From Citrus sinensis (lineage: Eukaryota > Streptophyta > Magnoliopsida > Sapindales > Rutaceae): a DNA stretch of 64,000 bases. The position numbers and the translations under genes are program-made. The notes under the pieces are model-generated. The model did not search any database, was not told the DNA's origin, and worked only from the letters and a program-made list of their open reading frames with translations. Shown piece by piece: positions 42,701 to 55,700 of this stretch (position 1 is the stretch's first letter; every line of letters begins with the position of its first letter). Location of the stretch: assembly GCF_022201045.2 (NCBI RefSeq), contig NC_068559.1:25489501-25553500 (forward strand). Reading direction: 5' to 3'.

Positions 42701-45700
42701 TTTGTCAACTTAGGGTGAACGATTGATACACCCTCAAAGTGTTATAGTATTTTTGATAACGGAGTAAATTAAGGGTATACGAATGATAATTTTCCTTTTT
42801 TAAATAAGTTGTGCTGTGTCGGTACGCACGATTTAAGAGAGCTGCTATCGAGATATTATGTGAGAAAGTATCCGACACAAGCCTACTCTGAGGATTTGGT
42901 TTGATAGTTGTGAAAAAAATTATTTGTGATTTTATGTTAAGATTGAATAATATTAGTTAGTCTTTTGTTTTGAGAAGAGTTCACTAGTAGTTCATTGAAT
43001 ATGTCATTGAAGCTTTGGTGTTTCCTAGTTTTATTCATGGGCTTGACGTCTTCATCTCTTTAGTCAAAGCATTCTGTGCATTTTAAGTCTTTTACAGGAA
43101 TTTTTTTACTTTGACAGCCAGGGGAAAGTAAAATTGTTAAACTTATAAGCATTGGAGGTAGGAAAGTGATCAGAGGTGGAAATGGAATTGTGGATGGTCC
43201 AACTGATGATGCTGGATGCTCAGCAGCTATGGAAGCTGTAAAATTGAGACAATTTGGCAACCAAGAAGAAGCAAACACTAGGTTTGGAATTTCTTCTGAG
43301 CAAATTTCTGCTACCTTGTTTACTTCTATTCTAGTTATCAATAAGATTCTTAATTTAGATAGCCTAGTCTAACCGAAGAATTGAACAAAGGTGGCTGACC
43401 TTAGTAGTGATTTTGCAGTGTAGGCATAGCTGGAGAAGATCGTTATCTCACTACTGTCATTTCTCGGGAGGCTTATGCTAACATGTATGGCCCGACTACA
43501 GGTGATAAAATTCAGCTTGGAGATACCGAGTTGTATGCTGAAATTGAAAGCGATTTTTCTGTTTATGGCGATGAATGTGTATTTGGAGGTGGAAAAGTCA
43601 TAAGAGAGGGCATGGGCCAGGCCTGTGGCCATCACTATGCTAAGTCTCTGGATACTGTAATAACGAATGCTGTGATTATAGATCATTCTGGAATTTTCAA
43701 GGCAGATATTGGTATTAAAAATGGTCTTATTGTTGCCCTTGGTAAAGCGGGCAATCCAGATATTATGAACGATGTCCATCCTAATATGATAATTGGGGTA
43801 AGTTTCATACTGAAATGTGAAAGCAGTTAGCAGTGTAGAAGTTATAATTCCCCACTGTGTCTCTAGCGACATACTCATACCTGCTCATTCTTTCTCAGGC
43901 TAACACTGAGGTTATTGCTGGAGAAAGATTTATAGTAACTGCAGGAGCCATAGACTGTCATGTGCATTTCATATGCCCTCAATTGGCACATGATGCAATT
44001 GCAAGTGGTGAGCAATATTGTTAGAAATACTTTAGCTGCTGTCTTTCTTATAAACAACTTGCATGTACACATAAAACTGCATTACCTTAATATCTGAACT
44101 GTCGAAGATATCTGTGAGTTTATTGAATTTCATGCATTTCATGTCTTTCCTTTTTAATGATTAGAGTTGGGAGTAGAGTGGATTGTACCCTGTATATTTT
44201 AAGTTTTAACAAAGACAGTATGTAGGATCATGAACATATTAAACCTGCAATTGAAGATGTGAAAGAATAATCACATGTGCTCAAATGGTATCCAAAACAC
44301 TTGAAAAAACTCATCTGGATACAATAGTGACCATCCTGCAGATTGTTCCATTAATAATGGGACATGGAGTTGCATTTTAGATTCTGTTATCTGTGACTCA
44401 GTGTTTATCGGAATTCTTAAAACTCATTTTAGGAGAAAAGAGTGAGAGAAACAGAAACATGTTAACCAAATATCCTTGTAAAATTTTAAACGAGACTTAC
44501 TCCAAGTACTTTAACCATTTTGTAGGCATTACAACATTAGTGGGAGGTGGAACAGGACCTGCTGATGGGACACGAGCAACTACTTGTACACCAGCTCCGT
44601 CACAGATGAAGTTAATGCTGCAATCAACTGATGACCTGCCTCTAAATTTTGGCTTCACAGGAAAAGTAAACTTATAGATTGTATACTTGTGAACTTTCTT
44701 CTGCTCATTTATTCTACAGACCAATTCGAGGCAGAGCTATCCTCTGTTAATCTATAAGATAACTAGATGACCTTTCACCTTCTTCCTTCTCCTTTATTAT
44801 GCATGTCTACTTTAGGGGAACAGTGCCAAACCTGATGAGCTACATGAAATAATTAAAGCTGGAGCTATGGGATTGAAGTTGCATGAGGATTGGGGAAGTA
44901 CACCAGCTGCAATAGATAATTGTTTGACTGTTGCAGAAGAATATGACATCCAGGTTTCTTTTTCCTCTCCTGAATCTTACAAAAAGAAGTTTTTTCTGTT
45001 TTAAGTTTTGCATTGATAGCCATCCTTTTCTATGCATGATGATTTGGCAGGTTAATATCCACACTGACACTTTGAATGAATCTGGATTTGTGGAACATAC
45101 AATCGCTGCCTTTAAAGGAAGAACAATTCATACTTACCACAGGTATTATTTTCATGCATACTCTGCAATTTGTTTCTCGATATTCTTTGAGTTCCAACAC
45201 ATCATTAGACCACTAGATAATCAATATTGTTCTCACAATAGCAAAATTCCTTCTTTCAAGATGCCTCGTGACTTCGATTTCGCATGTAAAGAGAATGTTC
45301 TTAGTTGCTGTCCTCTTTGTTGACGCATTTGATTTTGTACATAATATTTACAGTTCATGCTTGAGGTTTTTCTACTTTTTTCTGCCCATCCTCAGTAAGC
45401 TTTAAGATATATGGCTTGTGAATATGATGAACATTTTATTACATAACTTGCCATAGGGAATAAGCACTACGGCTTGTAAAGAAAGGATATATTTGTTATT
45501 TTAGATCTGTGTTTAAAATTGTAAATAAAAACATATATTCTCTTTTCGGAAAATCCCATTACATTTACTGATTTTTTATGTTTCTAACATTTGATAACTT
45601 CTTGGACAGTGAAGGTGCAGGTGGTGGTCATGCTCCAGATATTATCAAAGTTTGTGGTGTCAAAAATGTCCTTCCCTCGTCAACAAACCCTACACGGCCA

Positions 45701-47417
45701 TATACCTCCAATACTATAGATGAACATCTTGACATGCTGGTATGAAAGGAAAATGCCGGTAATGATACAGTGTATATGAATGTGTCATTCTTAGTTGCTT
45801 TGAATAATTGCAGATGGTCTGCCATCACCTGCATAAGGACATTCCAGAAGACGTAGCTTTTGCTGAATCAAGAATTAGAGCTGAAACAATTGCTGCAGAA
45901 GACATATTGCATGATATGGGGGCAATTAGCATCATATCTTCTGATTCCCAGGCTATGGGTCGAATTGGCGAGGTTATTGATATTCACATCGGGTTTAGAA
46001 TTATCTGCGTTATTTTATTGAATACTCTTTTTGTCAGTAATGCTTTTAACTGCCAAGATTTTTCAATGATCCAAGTCTTAGATGAGTTAAAATCTCTTTC
46101 TACCAGGTGATAAGCAGAACTTGGCAAACTGCACACAAGATGAAGTCACAAAGAGGATCATTTGGTCCAAGTGCTGCTGACAATGACAACCTTAGGATCA
46201 GAAGATACATCGCAAAATACACAATAAATCCAGCAATAGCTAATGGGTTTTCCCAGTTTGTTGGTTCAGTGGAGGTAATATGTGTTAAAATATTTGATAT
46301 GATCACATTTTAGTCATCCAAAATAGAAAATCAGCCTATATGTATAAATCATGTAATTAACCAGGCATTTAGCACAGGTTAATTGAAGTGTTTATATTTA
46401 GATGATAACCGTAAATTGTCAGCTATTTCACAAGTTTCAGGCACTGCATTTGACATTTGGTGTTAAGAATCTTATGTAATTTATAATTATGTTTCTGCAG
46501 GTGGGGAAGTTGGCTGATCTTGTTCTATGGAAACCGTCTTTCTTTGGGGCAAAACCAGAGATGGTTATTAAAGGTGGTGCAATTGCATGGGCTAATATGG
46601 GTGATCCAAATGCAAGCATCCCCACCCCTGAACCGGTAAGTAATCATTATAATCCTTTTAAGCATGTGTTTTACATGTCAGCTTAACCTGCTAGCCCTGT
46701 TATTAAGACCTCCAGCACTGGCATTGACTTCTTTTAACCACTTTAATTATTAATGGGTATCTGATGATGCAAAATTGCCTGTTATCAGAATCTGTCCCTT
46801 GATGATCGGTTCGAGTTTGAGGCCCCTGTTGGTCACATTTGAATATCAAACTAGTTTTAAATGAAAAGAACACATGACCGTTATACTTAAAGAGGGTCAT
46901 AAACCATAAATTTGCTATAATGTTGGAGCATGATGGAATGTACGGATACTCAACTAGCTAGAACTTAAACCGGATTTTCTAAATTCTACAGCATGACGTT
47001 TGGTTCCTTATATATGGAAGAGATGATCTATTTCAGGTTCTATCAAGGCCCATGTTTGGAGCATTTGGCAGAGCTGGAAGTGCCAACTCTATTGCATTTG
47101 TCAGCAAGGTACGTCTCTCATTCTGGCATTAACCCACTCTCTTACACTCCTTCCGTTTATTACATTTTAGCAAATTTCATTTTTGTCACAAGCAGGCAGC
47201 TGCAGAATGTGGAATAAAAAGCTCATATGGACTGAACAAGAGGGTAGAAGCCGTAAGCAACGTGAGGAAACTCACAAAACTGGACATGAAGCTCAATGAT
47301 TCCCTCCCAACCATCACAGTAGACCCGGAGACATACACAGTTACAGCAAACAATGAAGTTCTCACTTGCTCTGCTGCCACCAAAGTTCCCCTTTCCAGAA
47401 ATTACTTCCTCTTTTAG
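39761..47417 (+). CDS. URE: Urease (nickel-dependent, single-chain plant type)
   Basis: Eighteen exons give 837 residues: 39761-39886, 39978-40051, 40411-40456, 40634-40739, 41500-41642, 42066-42176, 43118-43281, 43419-43797, 43899-44007, 44526-44665, 44816-44953, 45051-45142, 45610-45739, 45814-45972, 46107-46274, 46501-46635, 47037-47108, 47196-47417. It hydrolyses urea to ammonia and carbamate in the cytosol, recycling nitrogen from arginine and ureide breakdown. The gamma, beta and alpha parts of bacterial urease are fused in that order. All active-site residues are present: His404 and His406 (CHVH), the carbamylated Lys487 (LKLHED), His516, His542 and Asp630 (SSDS), and the flap Cys589/His590. 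All introns have GT-AG ends. Intron 6 carries a foldback transposon. The protein ends SRNYFLF as in other plant ureases, and the stop codon overlaps the end of a Harbinger element. Confidence 0.97.
40937..40960. repeat. Poly(C) tract, 24 bases, in urease intron 4
   Basis: Uninterrupted C run followed by ACCCCCACC. Likely length-polymorphic. Confidence 0.9.
42358..42795. mobile_element. Foldback MITE with 9-bp target duplication in urease intron 6
   Basis: The ends GGGAAATTATCATTCGTATA and the complement of TATACGAATGATAATTTTCC form long inverted repeats that continue through the phrase AACACTTTGAGGGT for about 90 bases or more. The element is flanked by perfect 9-bp direct repeats TTTTTTAAA at 42349-42357 and 42796-42804. 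A 9-bp duplication points to the Mutator superfamily. The 438-bp interior has no ORF but contains short direct repeats of ATCACTTGTATACCCTTAAAT (about 42560-42625). Confidence 0.85.
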
Positions 47418-49025
47418 GGCATCTCCAATGCTTAACACCATTTTGGTGTAACACCAACACAAAAAATGTATCTTTTTCACACCAAATTACTATTTCATCT
47501 CTAATCCATTTACACCCAAAAAAAATATTCTTCTTTTTATTCTTTTAATTCTCAAGAATTAATTCAATAAACACAATAAATATTAGTATTAATATAGATA
47601 ATTAAGTAATAAGTAATTTTATATCGATTAACAAAAAAAATATAGAAAATTATTAAATTTACATTTAATTAACTAAATTAAGACATTATGAAAATTAAAT
47701 ATTACATTAATATAAAAAAATACAATAACAATAATAATACTCTAATTATTCGAATTACTAAATTCATCTCATAAATGATTAATTAGTGCATTTTAGAGTA
47801 CAATGTGAGCCTCTTTATTCTTAATTTGTTTGTGTCGAGTAAGAAATTCTTAAAATTTAGTATTCTCATCTACCCTTATATCAACGGTTGGTATTGGCGC
47901 TTGCATCCAATCATTAATTGTTGTATTAACATTACGTTCATCTTTGATTATCATATTGTGCATAATAATGCAAGCAATCATTATATCATGTAACACATGT
48001 TTGTTCAAAAAACATGATGGTCCAACAATAATTGCAAAATGTGATTGAAGGACTCCAAATGCATGTTCTACATCTTTCCAACATACTTCTTGTTTTATGA
48101 CAAATAATTTCTTTTTAGAATCACGTGGATCATTGATAGTTTGTATAAGAGTAGACCATTTTGGGTAGATATCATCAGCTAAATAATAACCCATATTATA
48201 TTTGTTCCCTTTAATGACATAATGAGCAGGATGAGCAATACCTGAAGCAAGGTTGGCAAAAAGACGGGATGCCTTCAACGCATTAATGTCATTATTTGAA
48301 CCAGGCAAACCAAAATATGCATTCCATATCCAAAGATCATAATCAGTTACAACCTCCAGAATAATAGTTAGAGTTCCACTACAACCAGCATTAGGAATGA
48401 CAATGAGGTAGATATGAGTTGGATCTACTCTGCTCCATATTTAGATCTATAATAAAAATCAAGATCCGTATTTGCTCCAGATCCGTCATGAATCCATATT
48501 TTTCGCTCTATATCCAAATTTAAAAAAGAAATATATATATATATATATATGTTCCAAATTCGAAAAAAAATTAAAATATAAATCTATTTTAGATCCGTCA
48601 TGAATTCTAAAACTCAGCATTTAAAAAGTAATAATTTTTTTAAATGAAAATTTAAGGCTAAAATGTATTGATAACAAATAAATTATATAAAATTTCTCAA
48701 AAATATAATAAATATTGTAACTTATATTTTTACACCAAAATAATAAATAAGAAAGATAATAAAATATTCTTCAAAATAATTGCAGGAGTAAAATCAATTT
48801 AATATTCTATTATCTCCTTCATCATTCTAATATCCACGACACATCTACCTTTATTCCTACAATATTAAACAATGATATATAAATTAAATATTATTTATAT
48901 TCAATCCTTTATTATTTTTATTATGATTATATTTAACTAAATATATGAATAATTATATTTTTTAAAAATTATTTGATCAATATAATAAAATAAATTTAGT
49001 GTTAATTTTGATATCAGAGATGGCC
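47417..49025. mobile_element. Degraded PIF/Harbinger element
   Basis: The left end GGGCATCTCCAATG is a typical Harbinger terminus, preceded by TTA (the usual 3-bp target site) at 47414-47416. A degenerate inverted partner ...GTGTTAATTTTGATATCAGAGATGGCC ends at about 49025. Inside is a transposase fragment on the minus strand. The right edge is less certain because the expected second TTA reads TTG. The 48390-49000 part is AT-rich and may include a nested insertion. Confidence 0.65.
47850..48400 (-). pseudogene. PIF/Harbinger transposase (DDE nuclease) fragment
   Basis: On the minus strand the frame encodes the C-terminal half of a Harbinger/ALP1-type nuclease: TIILEVVTDYDLWIW, FGLPGSNNDINAL, YNMGYYLADDIYPKW, DVEHAFGVLQ, IIMHNMIIKDER. 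The second catalytic Asp (NNDI) and the Glu (DVEHAF) appear to be kept. The first Asp, the helix-turn-helix region and a start codon are missing, and nothing recognisable precedes about 48400. The fragment is about a third to a half of the usual length and must be inactive. Confidence 0.85.
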
Positions 49026-50800
49026 TTGGGCTTCCACTGTTATTTTTCCCAACTTGTAGTCTTTGACCATATCTAATTGAAAGATTTTTTTTTTCTTAGG
49101 AGTTGGCAACAGACAGAGACAATCAATCAATCAACGTCAAGAAGTTAATGAAGTGGCGCTTGGTTTACATGTGATACGAGTGGTACAATGTATAAACAAG
49201 TGATAATGGTGTCTCGACTCATTGGTGCGTGTGACGCATGTTGTCTGTTTGTTTTCTCCTTAACTTTACCTAATGATAGAGAAGTATCAGTTCTAGTGAC
49301 GCGCCCACGTATACACAAGATAACTGGGACCATTAGCCATCATTGATTCCAAATTGAAAAAAACTGCAGAACCAGGCGGTGCCTGTTGTGGTGCGTTTGT
49401 CTTTGGACCATTTTCGTAAGAGAAAAAGGTTTCAATTTTAATTTAACCATTGCGGGTGACTTCTATTTGTTTTTCACATTATCTATGACTTGAATAGATG
49501 AATCCAATTTAGTTTCTTAATCTGGTGAACTTGGTTGCTTCATCTAAGATAAGGTGTACTTGTTTTGAACCATTTGTCCGATTTTTAGTTAAAAGATCAA
49601 CCCGGCTGGATTAAACTAATGTGCATACAAACCGATGAATCTTGATAAAGAGTGCTGCTATTTATCCCGAATTTTGATCCTGAATTTACGTCTCGAAAGT
49701 CAAAACACGCCGTTTAATTTAGTAAGAGAAAGTGAAAAGTAAATGAAATCAAATCAAACAGTGCGTTTTAGCTTTAGAGATGTAAATTCCGGACTAAAAT
49801 TCAAGATAAATAGCTTTTTTCCTCGATAAATTGGATCAAATCTCAACTTGTGAAAAAGACGACAGAGACTATGAATCGAAGTCTTCATAGATCTATTTTT
49901 ACAATCCTGTATCATATGTACGTGTGAAACTTTATGTAGAAAGGAAAGCCTTTCCATGTGTTTCAACATTAGATCACTTGAATATATATATATATAAATA
50001 ATATATGATCATGATTTGACCCCAGAAAATATTATACGTGTCTGCGAATACCATGTGATGTTTCAATAATTTAGTGATTATCTCTTCGATAAAATTAAAC
50101 AATTCTGAGGGTGGCGTAGCGGTGAATTATTGTTTCATTTTGCATGTACGTCCCTCGTGTTGCTTATTTTAATCGCCGTTCTTTGCCGGATTGGATAAGT
50201 GGGACCCAACTGCAAGTCTGCGGCCCTCAGAATTATACATCACGTGGTGTTGTTGTGGTGGCATTTTCGTCAGAGCATTTCATCCGCTCATTTTGCCATT
50301 GTCTAATTTAAAAAAAAAAAAAATTCTTTTAAGTAATTTATTAAAACTCGTATCGCAATTTTATTGAATGGTCTAATAAAAATTTTAATTAGAAATTTAG
50401 GATAATACATTTGGTGAGGGAAACTTAATTTAATTCCTTATCTGAACGTGACATAAGCATGAAAATCCTCTGGATCTCAGTTTTACAAAAATATATTTTC
50501 TAAAAAAAACGATTATACAGTATAAGAATTAAATATTATAAAATAAACGTGAAATGAAGTATTTTCAACATAATCATGTTTAAATAATACTTGTTTAAGG
50601 TTAGTAGATGTTGAGACTTCTGGAAGGCACACTTAAAAAAATGCATACAATAAAGGGAGAGTGGGAAAAACAGGGCACATAAAAAATTTCTCCCTTTTTT
50701 TTTTTTTAATTGAACCACGTTTTTCAAACTATTCAACCAATTGTTGTGGGTCATACCAATCTTTAGAAATTAGAATATGGCAGACGTGTCTTTTTTTTTT
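49026..50800. other. Intergenic DNA
   Basis: No supported gene. A short (TA)n run lies at about 49982-50000 and an A-run at about 50310. Confidence 0.5.
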
Positions 50801-50815
50801 TTCAAATTTTTTTAA

Positions 50816-51614
50816 GAAAAATTATCATTACACCACATTTATTTTATCTTATATTCATCCAATTATTACAAAATTATAATATGTATTTTGCACCACCTTT
50901 CCTTTTATATTTATATCAACTAGCCACTTTTGTATTAACACTATTAAATAATTTTAATAAAATGATAATTTTACTCCTAAATAAATTAAAAAACTATTTT
51001 ATCTTACAAAAACTTTTAAAATTAAAAATTATAATCATTAAAAAAATCCCTAAATTTAATTAAAAATAAATCCCAAATAGATATGCTCAACTGATTTTTA
51101 CTAAATTTAGATTTTACAAAATTTTAAAAATTATTTTTATTAAAAATTATAATTTTACAAAATTTTAATAAAAATAAATGAATTTATTTATTAAAAAATT
51201 ATAATTTTGTAAAATTTTATTAAAATAACTGAATTTATTTCTTAAAAGAATAAATCCTAAAATTTTAATAATTTAGGGGATTTTTATTAAATCCCAAAAT
51301 TTTGTAATTATTTTTATAATTATAATTTTATATTAAAATAATAATTTTGGGATTTATTTTTATTAAATTTAGGGATTTTTATCATTATAATTTTTTATTT
51401 TTTAAAGTTTTTTATAAAATAAAATGGTCTTTTAATTTATTTGGTGGTAAAATTGTCATTTTATTAAAATTATTTAATTGTGTTAATGCAAAAGTGGCTA
51501 GTTGATACAAATGTAAAAAAAAAAAAAAGTTGGTACAAAATACATGTTAGAATTTTATAATGGTTTGATGAACAAAAAATAAAATAAAGATGGTGTAATG
51601 ATAATTTTTTTTAA
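50816..51614. mobile_element. Long foldback element (about 0.8 kb, arms near 250 bp)
   Basis: The left arm starts GAAAAATTATCATTACACCA and the right arm ends TGGTGTAATGATAATTTTTT. The arms remain complementary through a shared TATCAACTAGCCACTTTTG phrase and a TTTAATAAAATGA phrase, to roughly 51070 on the left and 51370 on the right. TTTTTTTAA occurs at both edges (50807-50815 and 51606-51614), a possible 9-bp duplication, although the T run makes the right edge ambiguous. The terminus resembles that of the urease-intron element. No ORF of note. Confidence 0.75.
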
Positions 51615-52744
51615 TTATTATTATAATTAAAAAACAAGTACTTCAAATAATAAAATTGGCTGCTCTAGACAGCTCATTTTGATATGATAAAGGATCATCG
51701 TGTTGATACTTAGTTTCCCATTCAATTTGAACTAAATAATTGAGAAAAAATAATTATAATTTCCTCTCTATAATTTTTTTTGAAACATCACATGCTATTC
51801 ATAACAGTAATTTTCTAACTAACGGGTGATTGTGGCGTTAAAGTTGCATAATACCTATCACTCTAGGAATGATAAAATGGGTCAACAATTCGTGTTCGTG
51901 TTATGTTAAATTAGTGTCTTGTCAAATTTAGATATATCCAAACACAACTGATTTAATAATCGTATCAAAATATTGAGACTCTAACCTAATACAGAAAATA
52001 AACAAATTACCTAATAACCCACTTAATATTTATATATTTAACAAAATTTACATTAAACATTCACACACTGTTATATAAATCGATATTATAAAATATATAT
52101 ATGTCAATCAATATTTTAGACATTTATATTATTAAAGTTTTAAATTTATATAAAATTTTATAAATAAAATATATATGTTTATCCTTCAAAAAAAATAAAA
52201 AAGAGAGCATATTTAATATTTGAGTTTTGATGATAAGAATTTATAAATTAATTTAAAACAAAAAATATAATTATATTATTAATTAAGTAAATAAATTAAT
52301 AACTTTAACCTTAACCCTACACAAAAAGAAAAATTATATTGACTGGAACCAATTCATTTAATAATTATATTAAATTTAATGACTTATATCTTTTTATTCC
52401 TACGGTGTTGGTGCTGGATAATCTAGTCGTGTTAAATTTTACTACACCTATACCACTCACCGGCTTCTTCAATACTACGTGACCTTCGCACAGCTTCGTG
52501 CGGATCTACGTATCGCTTTTCTGATGATTCATTGGTTCGTTACGCACACGCGTTTAGTGTCGAAAGTGCTTCATTTTGCGGTGAGAACAGACAAAATGTC
52601 TTTCTCAAAGCCCAGTTCTGGCTCTTAGCGAAAGACAACGAGGTCGTCTAGAATATGCGCAAGCTTGCTTTCTCTCATTCTTTGCTGTCCATGAAGTGTT
52701 GACTTAAAAAAAGACTTGGAAGAAAATTGTATGCAGTGAATCCA
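51615..52744. other. Intergenic DNA and lipoxygenase promoter
   Basis: AT-rich to about 52400, including a GTGTTCGTGTTATGTTAAATTAG-like phrase at about 51890 often seen in dispersed plant repeats. The 52400-52744 part is richer in GC, includes an ACGTGAC element (about 52478), and should hold the lipoxygenase promoter and leader. Confidence 0.4.
52691..52739 (+). promoter_or_regulatory. Two minimal upstream ORFs before the lipoxygenase start
   Basis: ATGAAGTGTTGA (52691-52702, M-K-C-stop) and ATGCAGTGA (52731-52739, M-Q-stop) precede the main ATG at 52745. The second ends only five bases before it. If both lie in the transcript they could lower translation of the main frame. The transcript start is not known. 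Confidence 0.45.
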
Positions 52745-55700
52745 ATGTCTTCAGCTCTAAAAACACAGCTCTTGACCGGCCCTGCCCTCCGGCGGGTTCC
52801 GGCTATACCCGGCGCTGTGAGTAATGGGAATCTCCGGCCGGCCCGAGTGACCAAGTCCAAGTTCTGCCCGATTCGGGCTGTTGTAAACAGTGATCAAAAC
52901 AAAGCTACAGAGGCTGCTACGAAGTCGGTGGACGCAAAAGACGTTAACGGGTCGTTATTGGTTAGTAGCTCGAGTTCAAAGGAAGGGTTAGTTGATGTGA
53001 GAGCAGTGATCACGATAAGGAAGAAGTTGAAAGAAAAGCTCACTGAAAAGATTGAGGATCAATGGGAGCTTTTTGTAAATGGGATTGGACAAGGAATCAT
53101 GATTCAGCTTATAAGTGAAGACATTGATCCTGGTTAGCTTCTTTTATTTTCTTATTTTTTAAGCCGTCATATCTTCTGTTTCTTGCATTTATGGTGGGAA
53201 ATTTTTTTTTTTTTTGGGTCAAATGCTTAAATATTTTTTCTTAAATTTCTTTCTTTTTTTTTTTTTTTGGATAGGATAACGGTACTAAAATTTTCATAAA
53301 TGACGATCATGCATCATGGCTATTTCTCTGCATCTTCCTCTGTTGCTTAAGATATTTTTTGGCAGGTTTTTTGCTTTAAACTAATTAATAGATTTGTTCT
53401 TGCAGTTACCAACTCAGGGAAGAGTGTAGAATCTGCAGTTAGGGGCTGGTTGCCGAAGCCGGTAACTTCAAGCAATGTCAACATTTTTCAATATGAGGCT
53501 AATTTCGGTGTCCCATCTGATTTTGGTAACCCAGGGGCTATTCTCATTACTAATCTTCACGGCAAGGAGTTTTACTTGTTGGAGATTGTCGTTCATGGTT
53601 TTGATGGAGGCCCTGTCTTCTTCCCAGCCAATACATGGATCCATTCACGGAAAGATAATGCTGAAAGTAGAATAATCTTCAAAAATCAGGTGAGAATTTT
53701 GTAGGAGCATTGCGAGCACTATCCCCTTTTGTCTGGCGGCCTCCACTTTATCTATGATGAATGGTTTTGCTTAAGCATTTAATCCCTTCATTATTGTAAA
53801 CAGGCCTATTTGCCATCACAAACACCTGCTGGCATAAAAGATCTGAGGCGTGAAGACTTGCTGAGTATTCGCGGTAATGGAAAGGGCGAGAGAAAGCATC
53901 ATGAGAGAATATATGATTATGCGGTCTATAATGATTTGGGTAATCCTGATAAAGACAAAGACCTTGCCCGGCCAGTTCTGAGTGGTGAGGAAAGGCCTTA
54001 TCCTAGGCGCTGTAGAACTGGCCGACCACCAACCAAGACAGGTATTCTGCTTGCAAGATAATTGTAGGGCAATCCATGTGTGTTACAGTTCTTTTTGCGT
54101 AACCATCATGTAATTGGGTATTTGTTTAATGCCGTTGACCTTTTCCAGATCCTCTTTGTGAGAGTAGAATTGAAAAGCCCCATCCAGTCTATGTACCTCG
54201 GGATGAAACTTTTGAGGAGATCAAGCAGAACACTTTCTCTTCTGGGAGATTGAAAGCTGTACTCCATAATCTTATACCATCAATTGCTGCTTCATTGTCA
54301 AGTTCGGATATCCCCTTCACATGCTTCTCCGATATTGATAAGTTATATAATAGTGGTTTTCTCTTAAAAGATGATGATGAACAAAATGGGAGGAGCAAGC
54401 TGTTTCTCGCCACTGTCATTAAACAGTTTCTGAATGTCGGTGATAGATTATTTAAATATGAAACCCCAGCAGTTATAAGAAGTAAGTTTTTCACCTTGTA
54501 TTGTTCTTCCTAGAGATGTCAAAACAGTTGACAGCGATGCTGACTGAATACAGTTACATCACAATCTTGGATCAAATCTTTGTTACCATCATTTACTGAT
54601 TCTGGGTTTATAGTCTTGGGACATTCCTTTTTTTAGCAGCTCAATTCCTTGAACACATAGCATTCATAACTCAGTCTAAAAGGAAAAAGAAAAGGAATAA
54701 AAAATTCCTGGAACAGTATTTTCATTCTGCCTTTTATCATTATTGTCTCCAGGGGACAGATTTGCATGGTTGCGAGACAACGAATTTGCACGCCAGACTT
54801 TGGCTGGTGTCAACCCAGTGAACATTGAGTTTTTGAAGGTAAGATATAGGTAAATCTGCTATCTGTTACTTTTTATATCATGCTTTATTTTCTCTTTTGG
54901 GAAGTCTTAGGTTACATTTTTCCAACAGGAATTTCCAATCCTCAGCAAACTAGACCCTGCTATTTATGGACCTCCAGAATCAGCAATCACCAAGGAATTA
55001 ATAGAGGAAGAACTTCATGGACTGAGCGTGGAAAAGGTATTGATATTGACATGCACTATGTTAAACAGCTTTGTATCCTCTTTCTTTCTAATCCAATGCT
55101 TCATTTCATGGACACATAAAAAGTGAGACGAATTAGGTGCATTTGTGGTCAAAGGTAAACTGTGCTTATGATATATTGGCTTACTTTCCAGCGTTGTTCC
55201 TATTGATATCAGCAAGTTGACCCAAAATTTTAATGTGGGTGTCGGCTACCAGGTCTAGTTGTAGGTTAGAAACAAAACATTATCCATTGCACCAAATTAT
55301 TCAGAAATGCTCTTAATCATATCTGCCGGCTTAGTTTCTGGCAATAGCAGAGCCCGCGTTTAGGATTTTCCTTTGATTCTCATCATGTTATTGGTCTACT
55401 TGAGACACCACCAAACACAATGCATATTTCCAAGGAAAATATATGTATGGCTCTTGTTCAAGTAGGGAATTCCTGTTTTAACTCTACTATCTGATGATAC
55501 AGGCTATTGAGGAGAAGAGATTGTTTATACTTGATTATCATGACTTGCTGCTGCCATTTATCGAGAAAATAAACTCCTTGCCAGATAGAAAAACATATGC
55601 CTCTAGGACAGTTTTCTTCTATAACAAGGCTGGCATGCTGAGGCCACTAGCTATAGAGCTATCCCTTCCTCCAACACGTTCTTCGCCTCAGAATAAACAC

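Noticed and set aside
47850..48308. Harbinger ORF as a functional host gene
   Set aside because: It lacks the N-terminal half and a start codon and lies inside an element with degenerate right end, so it is a transposase remnant rather than a domesticated gene.
50881..51063. 60-codon ORF rich in Leu/Ile/Lys
   Set aside because: It lies in the left arm of the foldback element. The composition follows from AT-rich repeat DNA.
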